Assembly: GCA_910587775.1 (NCBI GenBank)
Contig: CAJUNF010000001.1
Location: 53,014 to 117,013 of the forward strand
Length of the DNA: 64,000 nt
Reading direction: 5' to 3'
From: an uncultured Bacilli bacterium
GTDB taxonomy: Bacteria; Bacillota_I; Bacilli_A; RF39; UBA660
A program made the position numbers and the translations under genes. Positions 49,001 through 55,543 of this stretch are shown here, one piece after another. The notes below the pieces were generated by a model. The model was given only the letters and a program-made list of their open reading frames with translations. It made no database searches and had not been told where the DNA came from. Every line of letters starts with the position of its first letter. The first letter of the stretch is position 1.

Positions 49001-50526
49001 AAAGATTCTATCAAGCTTTATCAAGTGATACGAATAGAAATGCAAGCTCAAGAACAAATCTTAGAAAAATATATTATCATTACTTAAAGAGTGTTACGAA
49101 TGATTTTATTGATGATCCTCTTGGAACAACAGTTGAAGTAAATCATATTAAAACTGCAGAAGAATTAGTTGAAAAGCTTAATGCTGAACCATATGGTTAT
49201 TATGTATTAGATAATGATATTGATTTCTCTCATATGACTACTAATGTTACAACAACATTTATGGGTAGATTAGATGGAAATGGTCATAAAATTATTGGAA
49301 ATACTTTACCTATCTTTAATAAAATCAGATATGGTTATGTAGGAAATATTCATTTTGAAAATACTAATATACCAAAGACGATTAGTAATGCAGGTGCTTT
49401 GGCTTATAAAGCTGAGATGAGTACTGTTGAAAAAATAAATGTTACTAATTTAAAAATGAATTTTGGTGGAAGAAATGATTTAAGTTTAATTGGTGGAGCT
49501 GTAAGTAATGTAGTTACTCGAGATTGCTCTGTTGAAAAGTTTGCTTATCATATTACTTCAGCAGATGATATCTCTAAATTAAATGAAGATCCTAGTGGAA
49601 TCTATATTATTGATAACGATATCGACTTTACAGGTAAAACTTATAGTGATGGATCTGTAGTTACTGGTCAATTTAATGGTACAATTAATGGAAATGGTCA
49701 TACTTTAAGTAATCTTACAGATGCAAGTTTATTTGCAAACTTTAGAGGAACTGCAGAGAACTTTACTGTTAAAAACTTTAGTAATATTAATGCAAGTAGC
49801 AACTTTGTTGCAGCATTTGCTAAAGAAACATTTACATCTACAGTAAGAAATGTGAAATTTGAGAATATTACTTTATCAGGAGCAAATAATGTAGCTGTTC
49901 TTTCTGGAATGGATGGTCGTGAGAATGCTAATTCAGTATTTGAAAATATTTCTGTTAAAAATGCTGATGTTACTGGTAGTGGTGTATATGTATCAACATT
50001 TGTAGGACGTAAATATGGTGGAAAGATTTCTAATGTATTTGTTCAAGGTTCTCTTCATGTAACTTCAACAGAAAATGGAGGACTTGTTGGGGCATTACAA
50101 CAAAATGGTACTATTGTAGAAAATGTTATTACGGATGTATCAGTTGATAAACCAAGAAATACTTATAATAATCTTGCAAATAGTGTATTTAATGCTTCTA
50201 CTATTGGTAATATTTATAATACTCCAGTTGTTAAAAATAGCATTGCTTTTGGTAATATGACTGGATATGTTGCAACGGATGGTACCAAGTTTATACCATA
50301 TAAATTTACTGGAGCCGTTGAATCACAAGTCCGTGAAGTTTTAAATAATTGTTATGAAGTTTTAGAAGAGACTGGTTCAAGTAGAGTTAGTGATAATACT
50401 CAAGGAAAACTTAACAGTATTTCTAAAAATAATTTAAATGCACAATTTTATAAAAATCTAGGTTTTGATGAAACTCTTTGGAATTTAGATAATATTTCTG
50501 CTAAGGGATATCCTATACTTAGATAA
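40057..50526 (+). CDS. Giant cell-surface M26-type zinc metallopeptidase with cohesin-like and dockerin-like domains
   Basis: The 3489-aa protein starts with a signal/anchor (6-28) and a cohesin-like beta domain (about 35-175). An Asn/Asp/Ser-rich linker (180-255) and two membrane segments (about 262-284 and 294-316) follow. Next comes a dockerin-like pair of calcium loops (LNEDGQINYDD and MNSDDKITVTD, about 319-379). Seven beta-sandwich repeats of about 200 aa run from 382 to 1790. GLUG/M26 N-type repeats (FTGTLNGNGYKISNL) cover about 1910-2215. The peptidase domain has HEFEH at 2710-2714 and the third ligand probably Glu2734. A second GLUG-type region (3030-3489) closes it. M26 enzymes include IgA1 protease and ZmpB. 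The target is unknown; the ORF is intact. Confidence 0.82.
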   Translation: MKFNRKISVFLSLIGIMFLSLGLVLSFSKQSSFVVDTETTLNANMTSLKLGQEVTVTLNLGNYSDVTNGYNAYKAKLIYDSNIFEQVFQDDFISLNDWEELEYNPDTFEFVAIKKAGSKTLENVVQVKLRVKTTASSGTTTIKINNIVTSEGRKDIDVEDKSVNVNIIRDQEINPDNTDTDNSSNNSNNDNNNNNNSVIIDSNNSSSGSSNKVDDSTTTDKENDDHNTNVTDKDDHEETFNPVDDNKEEMIKEHKADNIKRNFFLSFIIIILIFLIIIIILYRKKKNDNNKHNMLVMFVLTGVGFLLFSGSVYAAYNLFKGELNEDGQINYDDLKLLELHLINKKILPDYLLENADMNSDDKITVTDLTLLVQKLEKTLDYEVTFTEIDQQNQYVSKNSNFTLSFKATVLYGAKIERVKINGIYYDVVKDSDNDIYHVSLNASNKAGSINYHFSEVILNNEQTVDVDFTESIEVLKEKPSITNYVVKDNLNDSTLNIMFNLEDIDSSLTFGSVQITDEAGNIVKEQDIQKGSNSIMLSVVEDKIYIAKFNIGYNLTNDKDLVDSNFVGNIEQEKELQLIGDYQFEISNFVTEKDTYFATEKVKIYFDSSNISKYVPNQIRINGQDYAVNIENGKYVVILPEFKDFGKKAIKPEMIVLSNGKAFEIEEDIDLNINVIKRVPTVSELMLEENDENGEVTINFDVNDEDSALSKMFIEIKDEQGNLLEKIEFNSSELTGSKHITKVFKNLGIVSSYYVNVIASYSQTDNDSDSKEDVVLYQKDFIAAFKANIISVSSDKQYYEKGENVTLTYKVTTNGSHDISKIRINGQDYNAIKLEKDLYQVVYKASTDAIVEDLNTSKVICTSGNVASVSNQVQIEILKDVPKISDYKVSSNNKDAKVVLDFNIIDNDNSFIEGNVVLIRKDGSVVMNKSIKRGKNNVEFDVEFFTTYDVKVNVTYDRDSVSDSTNKFTTTIYSSEISEIIAGEFSINNVNVIKNNESSKYFLKNEKITLEFDDANSYASTIVAVTINNKQYDVQKDGNTYSVIVDGYLSSGSQTITISKVKLANSHELEVTSNNQVQIEVLKDKPVIQNYKALINEDELKATVSFDFVDNDSALLNGNIVVVDKNNQTIIDNAIKSGANHVEISLEEGMKYTVKIHANYNLTSDSTITDPEVTGIVDFNDELDFNIDYEFQATEFKTYDNNTESVKFHKDKEIRIMFNSSNSTSHIPSKIKINGNDYDLRVENGKYVVVLSGFNQIGLNTITVQSITLSNGKRFEVNQSLEITILKDIPVISNLEVVEDTTNNQVKVDFDIQDEDDTLTLITINLLNDKNEVVKQIELPYEAIHNISGISKVFDGVLTSKYKVEILGNYALSGTDVLESVVLASKEIEASARAEVEEATSDKVYYEKESNVVLTYTINTNRTETITSITINGKDYEATKLADGRYQVSYKNDNHSGVKTLEATKVTYDNSLTATISNTVKVEVLKDVLTVTNYEQIDNGQNSKVTLNFDVIDPDNSFISGQATLTKKSDNTVVTKNISKGSNSLEFDVVELEKYDFVVKATYDRDTNVLTESNDNKTEDYNLLTQEVQLVFDYNTTVSDITTSKDNTNTKYFDKGADIVVSFNSSNTVNYEVAEVTINNKTYTVTKADNRYQVIITGFDEVGVHTITIEKIKLSNTKEFDINSNNTAQIEVLKTIPVAKDFSYDEDNYGDVSVKFNVTDTDHAIVHGKVIISNGDSNIKEQDLITGSNVVKFTPKEQESYIVKVIASYDLDSNQLDNDSNYHENAVLLENEISFGKRQFQIKDIVSSTVYVQTAEGVKEASSINIADLNNLGNYIVKVKAKDMPVFYTTIEEYRIDNNVLKFVLKYDDVIQYNGNDKQNKLEIEYGNVKDGVVEGTSLELLIQKIEANPSGTFELTKDYDASMISDGQLSVISSKFTGTLNGNGYKISNLNKPFFNELEGATIKNLVFSDVNLSGANSKGTIANVATNTNITNVHIKGLKFVTGSDHSAGMIGDATNTNINQSSVTDFVITTSGHIRISAIIGRLTDGTIMNSYVKGSINSTQSKDGNGMGGILGHGFGNVRIENCISKIEITNNKGPRLNGAIVGIFDKSSSVLKNNVSLSTGTNFYTIHGKEPASTAINNYELADSGLSSNVSGNRVISVSKENINSDFYKNNANFDETIWDLSNTSFDQLPKLKNDDPNGVDAEVVDNGSVYIPDHNRIKKVSGYSSSKEILYHNIFKLMPYYDAKYLVEDGSKFSDSDILNTKVIRYVMPYSNGKLLTYLTSENYNAITDIKVVFDDYKISNYKVSFTELNQNISIYNIEELGIAYAPNKYVIKNDSPIIETLKKRIEELDYATVLEPLTPAADARHYKDHYNEVIKASSLTIALQLLQNDEENVLTINNEVLNNKIREQLTDGGRFDKMIYAYNYYDRWYSFEIGGARVSDILLFENKMFKDTNRLDNFVNEVLVGNLGVNVTDSFFKSNIAKYTASSELKYFLDYIITNIGGYSDVNDWFTEYFGARNILSEFGVDKNPDILYRAWYQIKKNSRMILPIITLPADCTYIISGPVHLQIGPSQLYHKDVNTAAGRAAVQKIVNDHVTLVKRHLSTLAGSFDPGKWNNYCIMVYDCTKIITGYKNSYFPGTNIVIGTSPVYTQGKVGQNYPFFKNFSEVLGLWQPPGNSAGVGNTAGFLWFQARPGLTNYDTWTHEFEHALFDKIMLFQAGTRFKYGLETLTEGNVQQNGVWSENNLVQDVGPYYFNTTYDLNKEGNATQNLSPDRIDTREKLENYFKGQQNALDLLDYIEGKAFIRLTPEQQARVATRMNQSGSWSTWGAITAAQAEQMNLTSLESLYDNRIIIRPENAWGVSVRGLSVINSIGQNDYGFESVWVNRWYIGHNDNGIPDAFSAKRNYFEMLGYAGVDGYVTYGRGSTKTDLDAIQKITKSVTGTAMNWKEYKMSRYATVEENIRNNKYIDVDYMIERFYQALSSDTNRNASSRTNLRKIYYHYLKSVTNDFIDDPLGTTVEVNHIKTAEELVEKLNAEPYGYYVLDNDIDFSHMTTNVTTTFMGRLDGNGHKIIGNTLPIFNKIRYGYVGNIHFENTNIPKTISNAGALAYKAEMSTVEKINVTNLKMNFGGRNDLSLIGGAVSNVVTRDCSVEKFAYHITSADDISKLNEDPSGIYIIDNDIDFTGKTYSDGSVVTGQFNGTINGNGHTLSNLTDASLFANFRGTAENFTVKNFSNINASSNFVAAFAKETFTSTVRNVKFENITLSGANNVAVLSGMDGRENANSVFENISVKNADVTGSGVYVSTFVGRKYGGKISNVFVQGSLHVTSTENGGLVGALQQNGTIVENVITDVSVDKPRNTYNNLANSVFNASTIGNIYNTPVVKNSIAFGNMTGYVATDGTKFIPYKFTGAVESQVREVLNNCYEVLEETGSSRVSDNTQGKLNSISKNNLNAQFYKNLGFDETLWNLDNISAKGYPILR
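41800..45430 (+). repeat. Tandem beta-domain repeats with a three-unit higher-order duplication
   Basis: Units of about 605 bp start near 41200, 41800, 42420, 43000, 43620, 44230 and 44830. Units 2-4 resemble units 5-7 in order: YQFEISNF with YEFQATEF, YYEKGENVTLTY with YYEKESNVVLTY, and KYFLKNEKITLEF with KYFDKGADIVVSF. A block of about 1.82 kb therefore appears to have been duplicated. Confidence 0.75.
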
Positions 50527-50545
50527 CTATAAGATAATTAATCAT

Positions 50546-50599
50546 AAAAAAGATATACAATAAATGTTGAATTGGTCAACAAAAGGTATATCTTTTTTT
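50546..50599 (+). terminator. Terminator of the giant gene
   Basis: AAAAAAGATATAC (50546-50558) pairs with GTATATCTTTTTT (50586-50598). Inside is a second stem, TGTTGA/TCAACA (50565-50570 and 50576-50581). Confidence 0.75.
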
Positions 50600-50642
50600 C
50601 ATTAAATTTTTTTGCGTTCATAAACTTTATAGGGGGAAGATT

Positions 50643-50771
50643 ATGACAGAAGAAAATAAAGAATTAGTTATCTGTGTATATGATGATAATGCACCATCCA
50701 TCAATGAAGTAATACTTGAAGCTTTTGAAAAGTATTTAAAGTCCACTTTATTCAAGGCGAAAGATTTATAA
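50643..50771 (+). CDS. Small protein upstream of the recombinases (possibly frameshifted; candidate directionality factor)
   Basis: ATG 50643 has a strong AGGGGG ribosome site and opens 42 codons, MTEENKELVICVYDDNAPSI and onward, acidic and soluble. After the stop, another frame continues with plausible protein (about 50742-50854: GERFINSCISDSFENAFIDS). The original gene may therefore have been about 70 aa with a frameshift near 50740. I do not recognise the family. A small gene beside serine recombinases is a reasonable candidate for an excision factor, but this is inference. Confidence 0.5.
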   Translation: MTEENKELVICVYDDNAPSINEVILEAFEKYLKSTLFKAKDL

Positions 50772-50854
50772 ATTCTTGCATTAGTGATTCATTTGAAAAT
50801 GCTTTTATTGATTCATTATGCAAGTTGATTAAGAGAAAGAAAGTGAGGTTTTAA

Positions 50855-52428
50855 ATGTAACGAAACAAACATATCGGGTAGGAGCTTATTTAAGACTTTC
50901 CATAGAGGATAAAAAGGGAAATTTTGAAAGTACTAGTATTGCTAATCAAAGAGTTTTCATAAGAGAATATGCCAAAAAAAATGGGATTGAGATATATGAT
51001 TATTATGTAGATGATGGCTGTTCTGGGGGAAATTTTGATAGACCTGAATTTAAAAGACTTATCAATGATATTGAACATGGTATTATCAATTGCGTTATAA
51101 CAAAAGATATGTCTAGGCTTGGAAGAGAGTTTATAGAAACAGGGAATTATGTTTTTAAATATTTTCCAGAACATAACATTAGATATATTGCTATATTAGA
51201 TAATTATGATACTTTAAATCCCAATGGATCTGAAGATATGTTACCTTTTAAAGCAGTTATTAATGATATGTATTTAAAGGATATATCAAAGAAAATTAAA
51301 AGTGTAAGACATAATATGATGAAGAATGGTGATTTTGTTTCTGGAACTGTTCCTTATGGCTATAAGAGAGCTAGTGAGAATAGTAAAAAGCTGGTTATAG
51401 ATGAATATGCTGCACAAATCGTAGTTCAGATTTTTGAAATGAAAGATTATGGTAAGACGGATGGGATGATTGCAAGATATTTAACTGATCAAGGAATATT
51501 ACCTCCAGATGTTTATAGTGGGAAAAAACTAAAAAAGACAACTATTACTACTCATTTATGGAAACCATCTACAGTAAAACATTTATTACAAAATGAAAAT
51601 TATATTGGAACTTTGATACAAGGTAAATATGAAAAAGTGAGTCTTAAATCAAAAAAGAAGAGATTACTTCCTAAAAGTAAATGGATTATTAAAAAAAAAG
51701 CAATTCCTGCATTGGTCTCTAATGAGTTATTTGAACGAGTGAATTCTTTCAAAACAAAAAGTGATATAAGGTATAGAAAATATGACTATTTATTAAAAGG
51801 AATCGTTTTATGTGCTGATTGCGGTTGTACTATGTCTGTGAGAAGAGTTAAGAAACAAAAGGATTCTGATATTGTTACACCAATTTATTTATGCAGAACT
51901 TATGCAGCTTATAGAAATGGCGTTTGTTCCATGCACTATTATAGAGAAGAAGACTTAAATGACATTATATTGAGCAAAATTAGAGCTATTTTGTTGAAGT
52001 ATTATAGAGAAGAAGATTTATCTAAAAAATATGAGACTGTTTTGGGTGCTGCTGATATGATGAGGAAATATACAACCTCTTTTCTGCGTGCTAAATCTCA
52101 AATCATTACGATTGATAAAGCAATTAGTGATTTATATAAAGATAAAGCATCTGGTATTCTATCTACAGAAGAGTTTGTTGGAATTAAAAAGGAGCTAGAA
52201 AAGGACAGAAGAGAATATGATGCTAAAATATCTGATTTAGAAACTTTAATTAGCGAATCTAAAAGGGTACTCGTAGATGATAAAACGAAGCAAAAGTATA
52301 TTCATGATTTTTTGAAAGTCAAAAATTTTGATAAAGAAATGATTAAAATGTTTGTGAATAAAATAGAAATTAAAGAGGATAAAACAGTAAAAATATTCTT
52401 TCATTTTAGCCTTGATGGAGGCAATTAA
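50855..52428 (+). CDS. Large serine recombinase 1 (N-terminus without a normal start codon)
   Basis: The frame from about 50857 encodes a resolvase domain with catalytic Ser in YRVGAYLRLSIED, VDDGCSGGNFDRPEF and KDMSRLGREF. A recombinase domain, a zinc ribbon (CADCGCTMSV...CRTYAAYRNGVC) and a C-terminal coiled coil follow, about 523 aa in all. No ATG, GTG or TTG precedes the catalytic Ser in frame; the first in-frame ATG is 51109, past it. The expected ATG at 50855, with GTGAGG upstream, is one base out of frame and followed at once by TAA. A frameshift mutation, sequencing error or recoding would explain this. The end overlaps recombinase 2 (TAATG). Confidence 0.82.
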
Positions 52429-54005
52429 TGTCTAATCGGTTAACAGTTGCTTATGTAAGATTATCTAAAGAGGATATAAATAAAGAGGATATAAATAAGT
52501 TCAATGAGTTTTCTTCAAGTATTTATAATCAGTTAGCAATCATTCAATCTTATACTAATGAAATAGGACTTCATATTGATAAAGAATATATTGATGATGG
52601 ATATTCGGGAGCTAATTTTGATAGACCAGCATTTGAAAAGTTAAAAGAAGATATTGAAAGAGGAATTATTGGAACTGTTATCACGAAAGATTTATCTAGG
52701 CTTGGGAGAAATTTTATTGAAACTGCTTATTATATCGTAGATTATTTTCCTAGAAATCAGGTTAGATATATTGCTATTAATGATCAGTTTGATAGTGATA
52801 GTTCTGATATTCATGACCAACAAATAATGATGGAAATCAAAGCATTGATTAATGATTGGTATGTGAAAGATGTGTCAATTAAAAGAAAACAAGTAGCATC
52901 TACTAAAACAGAAGATGGACAATTTATTGGAGTTATCGCACCTTATGGTTATAAAATAAAAAAGGAAAATGGAAAACGAACATTAGAAATTGATGAGTAT
53001 TCAGCTGGAATTGTAAAAAGGATATTTACTGAAATAGCAAGTGGAAAGACAAGAAGTGAAGTAGCTGAAGAGTTAAACAAAGATAAGATAACACCACCCA
53101 TTATCTATATGAATATGACGCAAAGTAAAAAGAAAAAATATTATTTTGATTGGTCGGATAAAATAGTTTATCGAATTCTAAAGAATAAAACGTATTTGGG
53201 TAAAATTGTGAAAAGAAAATCTTCTAAGAAGGATTATCATCAAAAGAAAAGAAATTTTATTCCAATAAGAGATAGAGAAACCATAGATAATTGTCATCCT
53301 GTAATAATAACCGAAGAGTTGTTTCATGCTGCAAATAATCAATTAAAAACAATGAAGCGAAAAGAAAAAATTGATTATAATGGTTTATTTAGTAAATTAG
53401 TAATTTGTGGTGAATGTGGCAATATTATGACTGTTTGCAGAAGAAAAAGAGAAAATGGTAATATTAGATATTATTTTGCATGTACAAGAGTAAAGGATAG
53501 ATGCCATTGTTCTAATAGGAGCATTGCAGATTCTAAAATTCAATTCATTGTTACTAACACTTTAAAAGATTTCATTCATTCATATATTGATAGAGATGAG
53601 ATAATTAGAAAAGCAGCAAAGATTTTATTAAAAGAGGAAAGACCTAATTTAAAAATTGCTAACTTGAAAGAAAAGATAGAACTTCATAATACTAATGTTA
53701 GAAACTTATATTTAAAAAAAACAAAGGGGGAAATTAGTTTAGATGAATTTATTGAAAAAAAGGGATCAGAATCATTCCAAAAGGAACAATCTGAAAAGCT
53801 ATTGAAAGAAGTCATAAAGTCAAAAAATGAGGATTTAAGAAAACAAGAATTGAAAGAAAAATATAATCAGTTTATAAACAGTGGTTATTTAATCCATCAA
53901 ATTATAAGCTACTTTATAGATAATTTAATTATTTATAAAGATGATACGATACAGATTTCGTTTAAGTTTAAAATAGAAAAAACAAAAGAAATTAAATTAT
54001 ATTAA
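52428..54005 (+). CDS. Large serine recombinase 2
   Basis: The 525-aa protein is intact. The resolvase domain has catalytic Ser13 (VAYVRLSKED), DDGYSGANFDRPAFEKL and KDLSRLGRNFIETAYY. The recombinase domain includes APYGYKIKKENGKR. The zinc ribbon is CGECGNIMTV...FACTRVKDRCHC, and a Lys/Glu-rich coiled coil sits near the end. A duplicated EDINK lies at about 16-25. Such enzymes cut at a two-base core and join attP with attB. It ends about 60 bp from the right arm of the element, so it is the best candidate for integrating and excising it. Confidence 0.93.
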   Translation: MSNRLTVAYVRLSKEDINKEDINKFNEFSSSIYNQLAIIQSYTNEIGLHIDKEYIDDGYSGANFDRPAFEKLKEDIERGIIGTVITKDLSRLGRNFIETAYYIVDYFPRNQVRYIAINDQFDSDSSDIHDQQIMMEIKALINDWYVKDVSIKRKQVASTKTEDGQFIGVIAPYGYKIKKENGKRTLEIDEYSAGIVKRIFTEIASGKTRSEVAEELNKDKITPPIIYMNMTQSKKKKYYFDWSDKIVYRILKNKTYLGKIVKRKSSKKDYHQKKRNFIPIRDRETIDNCHPVIITEELFHAANNQLKTMKRKEKIDYNGLFSKLVICGECGNIMTVCRRKRENGNIRYYFACTRVKDRCHCSNRSIADSKIQFIVTNTLKDFIHSYIDRDEIIRKAAKILLKEERPNLKIANLKEKIELHNTNVRNLYLKKTKGEISLDEFIEKKGSESFQKEQSEKLLKEVIKSKNEDLRKQELKEKYNQFINSGYLIHQIISYFIDNLIIYKDDTIQISFKFKIEKTKEIKLY

Positions 54006-54065
54006 GAAATGTTTTGTTACTTGTTAACTGAAAAAATGAAAATATAAAATAATTATAATATTTAG

Positions 54066-54098
54066 GTTACTTAACAAGTATCAGCAGATGGTGATAGT
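54066..54098 (+). other. attR junction of the yabG element
   Basis: Element arm GTTACTTAA (54066-54074) is followed by the core GATGG (54087-54091) and then host yabG sequence. Host codons read D-G-D-S-E-Y in the same frame as the left half. Confidence 0.85.
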
Positions 54099-54608
54099 GA
54101 GTATTTAGAACGTTGTCTAAATTTTTATCGAAAAAATAACGTATTTGCAGTTGGCAAAAAAATTAGTGAAAGTGAAATAGCAACTAAAATTCATTTATTG
54201 TTATTAGAGTATCAGCCAGATATTGTTATTATAACAGGCCATGATGCTTATTATAAAAAGAAAGGTGATATTCATAATATACGTAATTATAAGAATACAG
54301 AGAATTTTGTGAAAGCTGTTAAAGAAGCAAGAAGATTTGAGAAAAGTCATGAAAAATTAGTAATTATTGCTGGTGCATGTCAAAGTAATTATGAGGAATT
54401 AATTAAGGCTGGAGCTAATTTTGCTTCTAGTCCAAAACGGGTAAATATTCATGCATTAGATCCTGCTATTATTGCTTCAACAATTGCAATGAGTGAACGT
54501 AATAAACCTATAGATTTGGTTGGATTACTTGATAAAACAAAATATGGAAAAGATGGAATGGGTGGACTTATGTGTAATGGTCTAATGTATGTAGGTTATC
54601 CCAGATGA
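54087..54608 (+). CDS. yabG: yabG 3' half, without its own start
   Basis: From the core the open frame reads DGDSEYLERCLNFYRK, then the YabG catalytic part: PDIVIITGHDAYYKKKGDI, LVIIAGACQSNYEELIKAGA and NFASSPKRVNIHALDP. Numbered in the rejoined protein, the conserved His and Cys are about His138 and Cys184. There is no ribosome site or promoter of its own, so it should be expressed only after the element is removed. No stop or frameshift occurs, which argues against a dead pseudogene. veg follows after 10 bp. Confidence 0.92.
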   Translation, partial: DGDSEYLERCLNFYRKNNVFAVGKKISESEIATKIHLLLLEYQPDIVIITGHDAYYKKKGDIHNIRNYKNTENFVKAVKEARRFEKSHEKLVIIAGACQSNYEELIKAGANFASSPKRVNIHALDPAIIASTIAMSERNKPIDLVGLLDKTKYGKDGMGGLMCNGLMYVGYPR

Positions 54609-54618
54609 AAGGAAAAAA

Positions 54619-54831
54619 ATGAATATTGAGATTATAAAAGAAGAAATGCGTAAGCATGTTTCAGAAAGTGTAGAAGTCTCTATTTTTGGACTTCGTAATA
54701 AAAAAGAATATTTTATTGGTACTATTTCTAAAATGTATCCTTATATTTTTACTGTACGAGTAAATGGGGTTGAAAAAAGTTTTAATTATGCGGATATAAT
54801 AACTGGTGAAGTTCAAGTAAAGTACTTGTAA
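54619..54831 (+). CDS. veg: Veg family protein
   Basis: The 70-aa protein matches Veg, with VEVSIFGLRNKKEYFIG, then PYIFTVRVNGVEKSFNYADI and TGEVQV at the end. Veg is a small SH3-like protein linked to biofilm and spore outgrowth in Bacillus. Its position after yabG is conserved. AAAGGA lies before ATG 54619. Confidence 0.88.
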   Translation: MNIEIIKEEMRKHVSESVEVSIFGLRNKKEYFIGTISKMYPYIFTVRVNGVEKSFNYADIITGEVQVKYL

Positions 54832-54837
54832 AAAATA

Positions 54838-54866
54838 TTGATTTCATAAATTATCTGCTATATTAT
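54838..54866 (+). promoter_or_regulatory. spoVG promoter
   Basis: TTGATT (54838-54843) and TATTAT (54861-54866) are 17 bp apart, upstream of spoVG. It looks like sigma-A, not the sigma-H promoter known in Bacillus. Confidence 0.5.
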
Positions 54867-54905
54867 ATAAGTAAGTTTGATTAAAACTTTAGAAGGAGTG
54901 TAACA

Positions 54906-55172
54906 ATGAAGATTACATCAGTAAGCGTTCGTAAAATTGAAAAAGAAGGCTCAAAAATGAAAGGAATTGCATCTGTTTTAATCGATGATTCTTTTGCTAT
55001 TCATGATATTCGTATTATAGAAGGAAATAATGGATTATTTATTGCAATGCCAAGTAGAAAAACAGCAACAGGAGATTATAGAGATATTGCACATCCAATT
55101 AATCAAGATGTTCGTAAAACTTTTGAAGAAGCAATTTTTGAAGAATACAATAAATGCGAAGATGCTGAATAA
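54906..55172 (+). CDS. spoVG: SpoVG regulatory protein
   Basis: The 88-aa RNA/DNA-binding regulator has [37 protein letters not shown] and [20 protein letters not shown], near-identical in pattern to the family. It affects septation, virulence and sporulation genes in other Firmicutes. AGAAGGAG precedes ATG 54906. Confidence 0.96.
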   Translation: MKITSVSVRKIEKEGSKMKGIASVLIDDSFAIHDIRIIEGNNGLFIAMPSRKTATGDYRDIAHPINQDVRKTFEEAIFEEYNKCEDAE

Positions 55173-55174
55173 TT

Positions 55175-55206
55175 AAAAAGAGGTTTTTAAAAAACTTCTT
55201 TTTTTT
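55175..55206 (+). terminator. spoVG terminator
   Basis: AAAAAGAGGTTTT (55175-55187) and AAAACTTCTTTTT (55191-55203) pair with one G-T wobble, followed by Ts. Confidence 0.65.
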
Positions 55207-55249
55207 GCATAATTTTAAATATTGTGCATAGTCTTTGTTAGGAGGAACT

Positions 55250-55543
55250 ATGATAGATAAGAATATTGAAGAGATTATTACTAGTAATCATGAAGTAAAA
55301 ATAATGGATCGTCGTCAAATTTATTTAAGTGGTGTTAAAAAAATAAGTAGTTTTGATAATGAAGAGTTTTTATTAGAAACAACAATGGGGGCATTATTAC
55401 TTAAGGGTGAAGGGTTAGAAATATTGAGATTAGATACTCATGATGGAAATGTACGTATTAAAGGAAAGATTAATAGTTTTACTTATTTAGAAGGAAAAGA
55501 AAAAATGAAGGAAGAATCAGTATTTGCAAAGTTATTTAAATAA
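55250..55543 (+). CDS. yabP: Spore coat/sporulation protein YabP
   Basis: The 97-aa protein has the YabP fold pattern: RRQIYLSGVKKISSFDNEEF, LLETTMGALLLKGEGL and RIKGKINSFTY. It is required for sporulation in Bacillus. ATG 55250 follows AGGAGG. yabQ starts immediately at its stop. Confidence 0.92.
   Translation: MIDKNIEEIITSNHEVKIMDRRQIYLSGVKKISSFDNEEFLLETTMGALLLKGEGLEILRLDTHDGNVRIKGKINSFTYLEGKEKMKEESVFAKLFK

Larger units (their letters stand above)
39820..54091 (+). mobile_element. 14,272-bp skin-like intervening element in yabG with serine recombinases
   Basis: The element lies between two copies of GATGG. It carries one giant peptidase gene, a small gene and two adjacent large serine recombinases next to the right end. 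Removing it at the core restores yabG in frame with no other defect. Circularising it gives GTTACTTAA, 27 bp containing GATGG, then TTAAGTAAC: a symmetric attP as expected for serine recombinases. By analogy with the known skin, SPbeta/spsM and vfbin elements I infer developmentally timed excision in the mother cell. I see no replication, conjugation or phage structural genes. The exact crossover base within the 5-bp core cannot be fixed. Confidence 0.92.

Noticed and set aside
40057..50526. Assembly artefact from repeats creating an artificially long gene
   Set aside because: The repeats are diverged rather than identical and the frame is intact with coherent domain order, though long-read confirmation would be welcome.
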